From NCBI GenBank assembly GCA_046732255.1, contig JBKPMR010000002.1, positions 1-47,996 of the forward strand: a DNA stretch of 47,996 nucleotides, read 5' to 3'. Each line of letters starts with the position of its first letter. The stretch's first letter is position 1. Origin of the DNA: DATBLE01 sp046732255 (GTDB lineage Bacteria > Actinomycetota > Thermoleophilia > Gaiellales > Gaiellaceae). The notes below the pieces were generated by a model. That model was given only the letters and a program-made list of their open reading frames with translations. It did not search any database and was not told the origin of the DNA. Below are positions 14,890 to 22,234 of the stretch, one piece after another. A program made the translations under genes and the position numbers.

Positions 14890-15257
14890 GAGGCGAGCTT
14901 CAGACCGTATCGCTGCCCCAGGCGCTCGATGTCGCGCTTGTAGAAGAGCTTGATGTTGACGTCCGGGTACCGCTCCTTCAGCTTGCGCAGTTTGCGGTTC
15001 TTGCGGGTGACGAGCGACTGCTTCATCACGGTGATCTCGAGATAGAGGTCCTGCTCCGGCAGGTAGAAGTCGGGCGCGAACGCTTCGAGCACGCGACCCT
15101 GCTCGTCCACCTCGAGCTCGAACGTGCGCGGCTCGTAGAGCCACGGCACCCCGTAGTAGTCGAGGATCTTGGCGCACTCGCGCTCGGCCTCGTTCTGGAA
15201 GAGGGGAGCCTCGGAGCCGAGATATGCCTGGAAATCGGGTGCGTCCGACTTCAACAC
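14886..15257 (-). CDS. PD-(D/E)XK-like nuclease-fold protein of unknown role
   Basis: Small protein of 123 residues. The block FAPDFYLPEQDLYLEITVMK (about 61-80) has the PD...ExT layout of the PD-(D/E)XK nuclease core; an upstream Glu (EAERECAKIL) and a Lys-rich helix (TRKNRKLRKLKERYPDVNIK) also fit this fold. The lysine of the usual ExK is replaced by Thr (EIT), so activity is uncertain. No named family is recognised. It precedes hpt in one transcript. The start is GTG, or possibly TTG one codon later: a TATCCT box lies 4 nt before the GTG and 7 nt before the TTG. Confidence 0.7.
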   Translation of the reverse strand: MLKSDAPDFQAYLGSEAPLFQNEAERECAKILDYYGVPWLYEPRTFELEVDEQGRVLEAFAPDFYLPEQDLYLEITVMKQSLVTRKNRKLRKLKERYPDVNIKLFYKRDIERLGQRYGLKLAS

Positions 15258-15261
15258 GGTC

Positions 15262-15267
15262 AGGATA
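15262..15267 (-). promoter_or_regulatory. Possible -10 box TATCCT of the nuclease-like/hpt operon
   Basis: TATCCT lies 4 nt before the GTG and 7 nt before the following TTG. The spacing would better suit a TTG start. Confidence 0.45.
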
Positions 15268-15285
15268 CCCGCCGGTCCGGACGCC

Positions 15286-15291
15286 TAGACT
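15286..15291 (+). promoter_or_regulatory. -10 box TAGACT of the cDPG operon
   Basis: TAGACT lies 7 nt before the ATG of the metallophosphoesterase. It is the only obvious promoter for four overlapping genes. Confidence 0.6.
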
Positions 15292-15298
15292 TCCGCCC

Positions 15299-16099
15299 AT
15301 GGCTGCGGCGGAGAGGCTGACGATCGCCCACATCTCGGATCTCCACTGCGGCGGTCCGTACTTCGTCCCGAACCTGATGGAGCGCGCGATCTCCGAGATC
15401 AACGATCTCGAGCCGGATCTCGTCGTCTGCTCGGGCGACCTGACCACCTTCGGCTTCCGGCCCGAGTACGTCCAGGCGAAGGAGTACCTGTCCCAGCTGC
15501 GCTGCGGCCAGCTGGTCGTCATCCCCGGGAACCACGACGCGCGCAACGTCGGCTACATCCACTTCGAGGAGCTCTTCGGTGAGCGGAGCTCGGTGCTACG
15601 GATCGGCCGCGCGACCATCGTCGCCGTCGACTCGACCGAGCCCGACCTCGATCACGGCCAGATCGGCCGCGGCCGCTACCCGTGGATCGAGGAGCAGTTC
15701 GACGACGACTCCGAGCTGCGGATCTTCGTGCTCCACCACCACCTGCTGCCGGTGCCGGGAACCGGGCGTGAGCGCAACGTCGTCTACGACGCCGGGGACG
15801 CGCTCGAGTGCCTCCAGCGCGCGCGCGTGCAGATGGTCCTTTCGGGTCACAAGCACGTTCCGTACGCGTGGCGACTGGAGAACATGTTCATCCTCAACGC
15901 GGGCACGGTCTCGTCTTTGCGTCTGAGGGGAAACACTCGTCCGTGTTACAACGTCATCGAGGTGGAAGGCGCACACGTGTCGGTCTGGCGGCGCTACCCC
16001 TTCCACGGCCAGGAGCGGATCATCCAGTTCTCGACCGAGACCCTCGAGTTCGAGAAGTACACCGCCCGGATCGAAGGAGAGCTCTCGTCGCGAGGCTGA
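15299..16099 (+). CDS. Calcineurin-like metallophosphoesterase (CpdA-like)
   Basis: About 266 residues. All di-metal motifs are intact: ISDLHCG (DxH), VVCSGDLT (GD), IPGNHDARN (GNHD), HHHLLP, and GHKHVPY (GHxH). The closest recognised architecture is CpdA/GpdQ-type phosphodiesterases acting on cyclic or glycerol phosphodiesters in the cytoplasm; no signal peptide is seen. The ATG at 15299 is preferred over earlier in-frame starts because of the TAGACT box. It is the first gene of an operon in which the next stop/start junctions all overlap by 4 nt, so a role in turnover of the operon's product is an inference worth testing. Confidence 0.88.
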   Translation: MAAAERLTIAHISDLHCGGPYFVPNLMERAISEINDLEPDLVVCSGDLTTFGFRPEYVQAKEYLSQLRCGQLVVIPGNHDARNVGYIHFEELFGERSSVLRIGRATIVAVDSTEPDLDHGQIGRGRYPWIEEQFDDDSELRIFVLHHHLLPVPGTGRERNVVYDAGDALECLQRARVQMVLSGHKHVPYAWRLENMFILNAGTVSSLRLRGNTRPCYNVIEVEGAHVSVWRRYPFHGQERIIQFSTETLEFEKYTARIEGELSSRG

Positions 16100-17295
16100 C
16101 GCGTGCTGTCGCCGTGATCGACGGGGAGCACTACCCGCCCGTCGTCCGCGATGCGCTCGCCGAGCTGCCGTACGAGTTCGCCGCGGCCGTACGGGTGGGC
16201 GGTGCGGAGAAGCTGCGCGGCGACCAGGACTACGGGCTGCCGCTCGCGACCGATCTCGAGCAGGCGATCGCCGACCACCGACCGGAGGTGATCGTCGATC
16301 TCTCCGACGAGCCGGTGCTGGGCCCACGGGCGCGGCTGGCGCTGGCGTCGCGGGCGCTCGCCGCCGGCGTTTCGTACGTGGGAGCGGACTTCCGGTTCGA
16401 TCCGCCCGCCTACGAGCCGTTCGCGCTGCCGGCGCTCGCGGTGATCGGCACGGGCAAGCGCGTCGGGAAGACGGCGGTCGTCGGTCACCTCGCGCGTCTG
16501 CTTGCGCGCGACCGGGAGGTGATCGTGGTCGCGATGGGGCGGGGAGGACCGCCGGAGCCGGAGGTGATCGACGCCGCGCCGGCGCTCGACGAGTTGCTCG
16601 CGCTCTCGCGGTCCGGCCGCCACGCCGCGTCCGACCATCTCGAGACAGCGGTCGTCGCAGGCGTGACCACGATCGGCTGCCGCCGGTGCGGCGGCGGGCT
16701 CGCCGGCGCGACATTCAGCGCCAACGTCCTCGAAGGTTCGCGGCGGGCGGTTGAGCTCGGTCCGGGGATCGTCGTGTTCGACGGCAGCGGCGCGGCGATC
16801 CCGCCCGTGACGGCGGACGCGCGGATCCTGGTCGCTCACGACCTCGCGGGCGGCCTCAACCCATACCGGGCGTTGATCAGCGATCTCGTCCTGACCATGA
16901 GCGCGGAGGTCGCGGCGGCCGCGGAGGCGCTGGACCGGCGGGCCGTCACGTTCGACCTGCGGCTGCGGCCGCTCGAGCCGCTCGGCGGCCGCCGGGCGGC
17001 CGTGTTCACGACCGGCCCCGCCCGCATCGACCACCTCGAGGGTGTTGTCTTCGCCTCCCAGAGCTTGGCCGACCGCCCGCGGCTCGTGCACGAGCTGGAA
17101 CGGACCGAAGCCGACGTCTACGTGGTCGAGCTGAAGGCGGCGGCGATCGACGTGGTCGCAGAGCACGCCGCCGCCCGCGGGGTCGACGTCGTCCTGGCGG
17201 CCAACGACGTCGTCGCGCCCGGGCTCGACGAGCTGCTGCTCGAGCTCGCGGAGGTGGCGGTCGGTGCCGAAGCGCGGGAGAATGTCCCGACATGA
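16096..17295 (+). CDS. cpgS: Cyclic 2,3-diphosphoglycerate synthetase (cDPGS)
   Basis: About 399 residues. The N-terminal VAVIDGEHYPPVVRDALAEL is the hallmark beginning of cDPG synthetases, and a P-loop VIGTGKRVGKTAVVGHLARL lies near residue 115. The enzyme closes 2,3-diphosphoglycerate to the cyclic pyrophosphate using ATP; the product is a thermoprotectant and phosphate store in some methanogens. It is somewhat shorter than my recollection of archaeal enzymes. The proposed start is a CTG overlapping the upstream TGA (CTGA); the only canonical alternative, GTG at 16114, would remove the first beta strand. The next gene, 2-phosphoglycerate kinase, supplies the substrate, which strongly supports the call. 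Confidence 0.85.
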   Translation: MTRAVAVIDGEHYPPVVRDALAELPYEFAAAVRVGGAEKLRGDQDYGLPLATDLEQAIADHRPEVIVDLSDEPVLGPRARLALASRALAAGVSYVGADFRFDPPAYEPFALPALAVIGTGKRVGKTAVVGHLARLLARDREVIVVAMGRGGPPEPEVIDAAPALDELLALSRSGRHAASDHLETAVVAGVTTIGCRRCGGGLAGATFSANVLEGSRRAVELGPGIVVFDGSGAAIPPVTADARILVAHDLAGGLNPYRALISDLVLTMSAEVAAAAEALDRRAVTFDLRLRPLEPLGGRRAAVFTTGPARIDHLEGVVFASQSLADRPRLVHELERTEADVYVVELKAAAIDVVAEHAAARGVDVVLAANDVVAPGLDELLLELAEVAVGAEARENVPT

Positions 17296-18182
17296 CCGAG
17301 CCGCGCCACGCCGAGCCGCTGCCGCTCGGAGGGAGGGACGGGCTTCCGTACTCGCGGGGGCTGATGGCCCGGGCGCTGATGGCGGCGGGCGTTTCGGCCG
17401 TCAGGGCGTACGAGCTGGCACACCGCGTCGGCGTCGATCTCGCTGAACGCGGCGAGGAGTCTGTCGACCTCGACCGGCTCGAGCAGCTCGCGGTCGACGT
17501 GCTCGGCGAGAACGAGGGCTCTCAGTCGATCCGTCGCCTGCGGCGCCACGAGGTGTTGCGCGAGCTCGACCTGCCGATCATCGTGCTGATCGGCGGCGCA
17601 ACCGGCACCGGCAAGTCGACGGTCGCCACGGAGGTCGCCTACCGGCTCGGGATCACCCGGGTCACGTCGACCGACTTCGTCCGCCAGACGATGCGCGCCT
17701 TCCTCACCCACGACTTCATGCCGTCGATCCACTACTCGAGCTTCGAGGTTCCTGCGGAGGAGGAGGGTCTCGGAATGGTCGAGGGCTTCGTCGAGCAGAC
17801 GCGCAACGTCCTCATCGGCGTGCGCGGCGTCATCGACCGCGCGCTCCAGGAGGGCTGGTCGCTCGTGCTGGAGGGGGTCCACCTCGTCCCCGGGATGTTG
17901 CCCCCGGTCGAAGGAGCGCTGGTCGTGCACTGCGTCCTCGCGATCGAGGACGCGGACCTCCACACCTCCCATTTCTGGGTCCGCGATGCCCGGTCGGAGG
18001 GCCTTCGGCCCGTCCAGAAGTACCTCGACTCGATCGTCGACATCCGGCGGCTCCAGGACTTCATCCTCGACCAGGCGCGCTCCTGCAGCGTGCCCATCGT
18101 CGAAAACGGGAGCATCGAGCTCTCGATCGGCACGGTGATAGAGCTCGTGCTCAGCAGCGCCGAGCGTTTCGCGCCGGTATGA
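17292..18182 (+). CDS. pgk2: 2-phosphoglycerate kinase (ATP-cone plus P-loop kinase)
   Basis: Protein of 296 residues. An ATP-cone-like N-terminal region (SRGLMARALMAAGVSAVRAY, with ELAHRVG and LEQLAVDVLG) precedes a kinase domain with Walker A VLIGGATGTGKSTVA near residue 100. Blocks VTSTDFVRQTMRAFL and LVLEGVHLVPG follow, typical of 2-phosphoglycerate kinases. It phosphorylates 2-phosphoglycerate to 2,3-diphosphoglycerate, the first committed step to cyclic DPG. Length and domain order match the methanogen enzyme. ATGA overlap with cpgS upstream and glpX downstream shows tight coupling. Confidence 0.9.
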   Translation: MTEPRHAEPLPLGGRDGLPYSRGLMARALMAAGVSAVRAYELAHRVGVDLAERGEESVDLDRLEQLAVDVLGENEGSQSIRRLRRHEVLRELDLPIIVLIGGATGTGKSTVATEVAYRLGITRVTSTDFVRQTMRAFLTHDFMPSIHYSSFEVPAEEEGLGMVEGFVEQTRNVLIGVRGVIDRALQEGWSLVLEGVHLVPGMLPPVEGALVVHCVLAIEDADLHTSHFWVRDARSEGLRPVQKYLDSIVDIRRLQDFILDQARSCSVPIVENGSIELSIGTVIELVLSSAERFAPV

Positions 18183-19192
18183 CGGAGACGCGAGAGCTCC
18201 CTGTCGCGACCGACCGGGAGAAGCGCACCGACCTGTGCCTCTGCGTCACGTACCTCCGGGCGACGGAGCGCGCCGCGCTCGCCGGTGCGCGCTGGCTCGG
18301 GCGGGCCGACCAGGAGGGGGCGGAAGAAGCTGCCACCTCCGGCATGCGCAATGCCCTCGGGCAGCTGCCCATGAACGGGCGAGTCGTCGTCGGGGCGGTC
18401 GAGAGCGAGCCCGGCGAGGACGACACCGAGACGATCGGCGTCGGCGGCATCGACGTCGATCTCGCGCTCGACCCGCTCGAGGGGCGCGGCGTCGTCGCCC
18501 GAGGAGGCAACGGTGCGATCTCGATGATCGTCGCCGCCGAGCCGGGGAAGCTCCGCCGGCTCCCGGACATGTACATGCGGACGATCGCCGTCGGCCCGCG
18601 TGCCCAAGGGAAGATCAGCCTGCTCTCGCCGGTCAGTGACAACGTGCGCGCGATCGCGGAGGCGTTCGGGCGGAACGTCGGCGACGTGACCACGATCGTG
18701 CTCGACCGGCCGCGCCACCACGACCTGATCGAAGAGATCCGCGCCGCCGGCGCCCGCATCAAGCTGATCCAGGACGGCACCGTGACGGCGGCGATCTCGG
18801 CGGCGATCCGCGGGACGAACGACCACCTCGCGATCGGGATCGGCGGTACGCGTCAGGCGGTGCTGACCGCCGGCGCGCTGCGCTGTCTGGGCGGCGAGGT
18901 GCAGGCACAGCTCTGGCCGACGTCGCGCCGCGAGATCGAGGCCGCCCGGGAGTACGGCGTCGAAGACGTCGAGCAGGTCTTCACGACGGAAGACCTCGTC
19001 GGCGGCGACGTGATCGTCGCGGCGACCGGGGTCTCGAACGGCGACCTGCTCCGCGGTGTCCGGTTCCTCGCCGACAGCGCGCGGACGCACTCGCTGGTGA
19101 TGTGCACGCGCTGCAACTGGGTGCGCTTCGACGACGGGATCCACTTCTTCGCCCGCGAGCGGCGCGAGGAAGTGCGGTTGCTGGGCTACTAG
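18179..19192 (+). CDS. glpX: Class II fructose-1,6-bisphosphatase GlpX
   Basis: Protein of 337 residues of the Li-sensitive, metal-dependent FBPase II family. Landmarks: ARWLGRADQEGAEEAATSGM near the N-terminus, VVVGAVESEPGEDD (usually GEGE..DEAP), LDPLEGRGVVARGGNGAIS, GTVTAAISAAI, GIGGTRQAVLTAGALRCLGG, and ATGVSNGDLLRGV. It removes phosphate from fructose 1,6-bisphosphate in gluconeogenesis. The first metal-binding block departs somewhat from the textbook GEGE, so the metal or substrate preference may be shifted. Last gene of the cDPG operon (ATGA overlap); coupling to DPG synthesis suggests control of triose/hexose-phosphate flow. Confidence 0.92.
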   Translation: MTETRELPVATDREKRTDLCLCVTYLRATERAALAGARWLGRADQEGAEEAATSGMRNALGQLPMNGRVVVGAVESEPGEDDTETIGVGGIDVDLALDPLEGRGVVARGGNGAISMIVAAEPGKLRRLPDMYMRTIAVGPRAQGKISLLSPVSDNVRAIAEAFGRNVGDVTTIVLDRPRHHDLIEEIRAAGARIKLIQDGTVTAAISAAIRGTNDHLAIGIGGTRQAVLTAGALRCLGGEVQAQLWPTSRREIEAAREYGVEDVEQVFTTEDLVGGDVIVAATGVSNGDLLRGVRFLADSARTHSLVMCTRCNWVRFDDGIHFFARERREEVRLLGY

Positions 19193-19227
19193 CTCGCGAG
19201 CCGAGCCTCCGCAAGGGCCGACCCGGC

Positions 19228-19246
19228 CGAGCCTTGTCGAGGCTCG
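19228..19246. terminator. Hairpin after glpX
   Basis: Arms CGAGCCT/AGGCTCG, 7 bp with a 5-nt loop, 36 nt after the glpX stop. No T-run follows, as expected for such a GC-rich genome; a family A element comes next. Confidence 0.45.
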
Positions 19247-19249
19247 CCA

Positions 19250-19264
19250 CAGGGACAGTCCCTG
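19250..19264. repeat. Family A short copy AGGGACAGTCCCT (first of two)
   Basis: Near-palindrome, followed at 19265 by CAACGAG-GTG-like sequence. A second copy lies at 19392-19404 with similar downstream context. The 284-bp gap 19193-19476 otherwise shows no gene. Confidence 0.6.
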
Positions 19265-19391
19265 CAACGAGTGTGTGACGACCCGGCGCCGTGTCGTCGG
19301 TTCCGGCCGACGCGGAGTCGTCCCGAGTAGGCACAACGCTCCATCACCTCTCGCCGAGACCGAGCGGCCATGGCACCTCCGGCCGCGTCAG

Positions 19392-19404
19392 AGGGACAGT
19401 CCCT
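19392..19404. repeat. Family A short copy AGGGACAGTCCCT (second)
   Basis: Same 13-mer as at 19251-19263, in the same orientation, with a shared downstream CGAG...GTG context, suggesting duplication. Confidence 0.6.
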
Positions 19405-19464
19405 GTGTCGAGAGTGCGAATTCGTCTCCGCAGGCGGCTCTCCGGGACAGGGTCGGGTGCGCGC

Positions 19465-19470
19465 TAGACT
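19465..19470 (+). promoter_or_regulatory. -10 box TAGACT of the MIP18-family gene
   Basis: TAGACT lies 6 nt before the GTG at 19477. Confidence 0.65.
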
Positions 19471-19476
19471 CGTTGC

Positions 19477-19776
19477 GTGCCCACCAAGGACGACGTGATC
19501 GAGGCCCTGCACGCGGTCGAGGACCCGGAGCTCGGCATGGACATCGTCGAGCTCGGGCTGCTGTACGACGTCGAGGTGGAGGGCCCGAAGGTGAAAGTGA
19601 TCCACAGCCTCACCTCGATGGGCTGCCCGGCCGGGCCGATGATCCAGGAGGACATCCATTCCGTCGCCTCCCAGGTCCCTGGGGTGGAGGACGTCGAGAT
19701 CGAGCTCACGTGGGACCCGCCGTGGACTCCGGACCGGATGTCCGACGACGCGAAGTTCATTCTCGGGTTCGGTTAG
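19477..19776 (+). CDS. MIP18/DUF59 family Fe-S cluster assembly protein (SufT/PaaD-like)
   Basis: Protein of 99 residues. VEDPELGMDIVELGLLYDV and SLTSMGCPAGPMIQEDI with Cys50 are diagnostic of the MIP18 family, which helps mature iron-sulfur proteins. The C-terminal WDPPWTPDRMSDDAKFILG is the usual ending of the stand-alone SufT/PaaD-like forms. No suf or paa genes are nearby, so a general Fe-S maturation role is more likely than phenylacetate metabolism. The gene is monocistronic with a leaderless promoter. The next gene downstream is convergent and they share a terminator. Confidence 0.88.
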   Translation: MPTKDDVIEALHAVEDPELGMDIVELGLLYDVEVEGPKVKVIHSLTSMGCPAGPMIQEDIHSVASQVPGVEDVEIELTWDPPWTPDRMSDDAKFILGFG

Positions 19777-19796
19777 ACGTGAGGGCAGCGGTGCGT

Positions 19797-19834
19797 CTAG
19801 CGCCGGATCGCTAGCCAGCCATTTCCGGCGCTAG
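19797..19834. terminator. Bidirectional terminator-like hairpin between convergent genes
   Basis: Arms CTAGCGCCGG and CCGGCGCTAG, 10 bp perfect, 18-nt loop. The right arm includes the stop codon of the quinone oxidoreductase gene. Confidence 0.6.
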
Positions 19835-20814
19835 CCGGGAATCGCAAGGACGATCTTGCCGAACTGCTCGCCGGACTCCAGACGCTCGTGCGCGGCTCGC
19901 GCCTCGGCGAGCGGGAAGACCGAGTCGACGATCGGCGTGGCACCCGCCGCGACGAGGTCGTAGGCGCCTTCGAAGTCGGCGCGCGTACCCATCGTCGAGC
20001 CGAGGATGTCGAGCTGTTTCCACCAGATCCGGTGAAGCCCCGCCGGCGGGTTCGGGCCTGAGGTCGCGCCGCACACGACGACACGGCCCCCTGGTCGGAC
20101 CGCGTCGAGGGTCCGCTTCCAGGTCGCCTCGCCGACCGTCTCGACGACGACGTCGGCGCCGCCGTCCGTCGCTTCCTTCACGCTCGCGACCACGTCGCCT
20201 TCCGCATGGTCGACGGCGACGTCCGCGCCGAGCTCCGTCGCCCTGGCGAGCTTCGCGGGGCTTCCGGAGGTGACGATCGTGTGCGCGCCGAGCGCCTGCG
20301 CGATCCGGAAGGCGGCCGTCGCCACCCCGCCGCCGATCCCCCAGATCAGCACCCACTCGCCCGCCTGGAGCGCGGCCCGGGTGACGAGCATCCTGTACGC
20401 CGTCTCGTACACGAGCGGAAACGCGGCAGCCTGCTCGAACGAGAGACCTTCGCGGAGCGGGTGGACGTTCGTCGCGGGCACGGCGGCCAGCTCGGCATGC
20501 ACGCCCTGCGTGTGCTCGCCGATCACGTGGATCGCGGCGCCATGCTCGAGACCGGGATTGATCACGACCGCCTGGCCCGGCTCCAGCCCGGACACGCCGT
20601 CGCCGAGCGCCTCGACCGTCCCCGCGCCGTCGGCGCCGAGGATCCGCGGCTTGGGCACCGAGGGGAGGCCCTTGCGCGTCCACACGTCGAGGTGGTTGAG
20701 GGACGCCGCGCGCATGCGGATCAGCACCTCGCCCGGCCGGGCGACGGGATCCGGCACGTCCTCGTAGCGGAGAACCTCGGGCCCGCCGTCCTCGTGGATG
20801 ACGATCGCTTTGAT
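19831..20814 (-). CDS. Zinc-independent quinone oxidoreductase / MDR-family dehydrogenase
   Basis: About 327 residues, medium-chain dehydrogenase/reductase. KAIVIHEDGGPEVLRYEDVP at the N-terminus, the conserved LNHLDVWTRKG, the NAD(P)-binding stretch WVLIWGIGGGVATAAFRIAQ and the closing KIVLAIPG place it among NADPH:quinone reductases. The structural-zinc Cys cluster is absent. No ATG, GTG or TTG precedes the conserved N-terminus at the right distance; homologues begin Met-Lys-Ala, and the codon here is ATC (20812-20814), with a TACGAT box 7 nt upstream. ATC may be a rare start or a base error. The -10 box overlaps that of the divergent lipoprotein gene. Confidence 0.88.
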   Translation of the reverse strand: MKAIVIHEDGGPEVLRYEDVPDPVARPGEVLIRMRAASLNHLDVWTRKGLPSVPKPRILGADGAGTVEALGDGVSGLEPGQAVVINPGLEHGAAIHVIGEHTQGVHAELAAVPATNVHPLREGLSFEQAAAFPLVYETAYRMLVTRAALQAGEWVLIWGIGGGVATAAFRIAQALGAHTIVTSGSPAKLARATELGADVAVDHAEGDVVASVKEATDGGADVVVETVGEATWKRTLDAVRPGGRVVVCGATSGPNPPAGLHRIWWKQLDILGSTMGTRADFEGAYDLVAAGATPIVDSVFPLAEARAAHERLESGEQFGKIVLAIPG

Positions 20815-20821
20815 GGACGCG

Positions 20822-20827
20822 ATCGTA
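20822..20827 (-). promoter_or_regulatory. -10 box TACGAT of the quinone oxidoreductase gene
   Basis: Minus-strand TACGAT lies 7 nt before the ATC start codon. It shares its TA with the divergent TATAGT box at 20826-20831. Confidence 0.55.
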
Positions 20828-20831
20828 TAGT
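20826..20831 (+). promoter_or_regulatory. -10 box TATAGT of the lipoprotein-queG-kinase operon
   Basis: TATAGT lies 6 nt before the GTG at 20838. Back-to-back with the minus-strand box, giving ANNNTANNNT symmetry. Confidence 0.6.
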
Positions 20832-20837
20832 CGGCTC

Positions 20838-21236
20838 GTGATCCGGAACCTCGCGCTCGTCGCGGCCTGCGTAGTCGCCCTCGCCGCCTGCGGCGGGTCC
20901 GCTCACGTCCGGAAGGGTCCACCGCCGACGAAGGCGGCGTTCGCCGCCGCTGCGGACCGTGTCTGCCGCATGACCACGACCCATCGCAGTCGGTTGGCGG
21001 CGCTCCGCAAGCTCTCCGGGCAAGTTCCGCTCGACGAGCAAGACCTGTACCGCCGCTGGCTCGGCGCCGAAAGCCTGGCGGTCCACGCCGGCGACGTCCT
21101 GACGGGACGCAAGAAACCCGGCACGGTCGATCCCCTCGTCGTGCTCGCGATCGCCCGCGGGAAGATCGCCGGCTACGCACGCCGACTGGGCGCGGTGATG
21201 TGCGTGGCCGCACCAGGGGTAACAATGCCGTCGTGA
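20838..21236 (+). CDS. Predicted small lipoprotein of unknown function
   Basis: Protein of 132 residues with a lipoprotein signal peptide: hydrophobic core ALVAACVVALAAC with lipobox cysteine at residue 18, then GGS. The mature part is helical and carries two further Cys (VCRMTTT and VMCVAAP), perhaps a disulfide. The family is not recognised. The GTG is set by TATAGT 6 nt upstream. Its TGA overlaps the GTG of queG. Confidence 0.75.
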   Translation: MIRNLALVAACVVALAACGGSAHVRKGPPPTKAAFAAAADRVCRMTTTHRSRLAALRKLSGQVPLDEQDLYRRWLGAESLAVHAGDVLTGRKKPGTVDPLVVLAIARGKIAGYARRLGAVMCVAAPGVTMPS

Positions 21237-22234
21237 CGACGGTCGAGCTGGCCCGACTCGCCGAAGAGCTCGGGATCGACGCGATCGGCTCGGCGGCTGC
21301 GGCGCCGTACACCGAGACCGAGGCGCAGATCCGTGAACGCCGTGCGCGAGGGCTGTTCGCCGACATGCGGTTCACCATGGCCCAGCCGGAGGTCTCGTGC
21401 CATCCGGAGGCGCTCCTCGACGGCGCACGGTCGATCGTCTCCGCCGCCCTCTGCTACTACGCACCGGCGCAGTGGCCCGGCCCCGGGGAGGGTCGGCTCC
21501 CGCGCTACACGTGGAGCGACGCGTACGCGGCGCTGCGCGAGAAGCTGGACGTGCTGGGGCGGCGGCTCGGCGGCGCCTACCGGGTGCTCGTCGACGCCAA
21601 CCAGCACGTCGACCGAGAGGGCGCCGCCCGAGCCGGCGTCGGCTTCTACGGCAAGAACACGATGCTGATCACCCGCCGGCACGGATCCTGGGTCGTGCTC
21701 GGCACGCTCGTCACGGACGTCAAGATCGAACCGAGCCCTCCGCTCGAGCTCGACTGCGGCGACTGCCGTCTCTGCGTCGATGCGTGCCCCACCGGAGCAC
21801 TCGACGAGCCGGGCACGCTCGACGCCACCCTCTGTCTGTCCTACTGGACGCAGTCGCCGCAGCCGATCCCTGAGGAGTACCGCGAACCACTCGGACCGAT
21901 GGTCTACGGCTGCGACATCTGCCAGGAGGTCTGCCCCTGGAACCGCGGCGTCGAGAAGCGACGAGGAGAGCGCGACGCCGGCGGAGAGCCGACCGTTTCG
22001 CTCGCCGACTGGCTGCAGGGGGACGCGGCGAGCCTGGCGGAGCGGTACGACCGTCTCTATGTGCCGCGCAACGACCCGCGCTACCTCCGGCGCAACGCCC
22101 TCGTCGCGCTCGGCAACGTCGGCCGCGAGGAGGACGCGTCGCTCGCCGAGCCGTACGCGACGGGGGACGATCCGATGCTCGCCGAGCACGCCGCCTGGGC
22201 ACTGCGCCGAATCGCCGAACGGAGTCGGTCGTGA
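21233..22234 (+). CDS. queG: Epoxyqueuosine reductase QueG
   Basis: About 333 residues. It reduces epoxyqueuosine in tRNA to queuosine using a cobalamin cofactor and two [4Fe-4S] clusters. Seen: DANQHVDREGAARAGVGFYG (catalytic Asp region), first cluster motif CGDCRLCVDACPTGAL (about 174-190), second motif CDICQEVCPW (about 226-235), and a C-terminal HEAT-like segment (RRNALVALGNVG, HAAWALRRIAE). The start GTG at 21233 forms GTGA with the previous stop; an earlier in-frame start would overlap the lipoprotein more deeply. QueA and Tgt are encoded about 21 kb downstream. Confidence 0.95.
   Translation: MTTVELARLAEELGIDAIGSAAAAPYTETEAQIRERRARGLFADMRFTMAQPEVSCHPEALLDGARSIVSAALCYYAPAQWPGPGEGRLPRYTWSDAYAALREKLDVLGRRLGGAYRVLVDANQHVDREGAARAGVGFYGKNTMLITRRHGSWVVLGTLVTDVKIEPSPPLELDCGDCRLCVDACPTGALDEPGTLDATLCLSYWTQSPQPIPEEYREPLGPMVYGCDICQEVCPWNRGVEKRRGERDAGGEPTVSLADWLQGDAASLAERYDRLYVPRNDPRYLRRNALVALGNVGREEDASLAEPYATGDDPMLAEHAAWALRRIAERSRS

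Noticed and set aside
14890..15546. Extended hpt frame running through the nuclease-like gene
   Set aside because: The upstream part is out-of-frame shadow over a better coding frame; the family's length fits a start near 14889.
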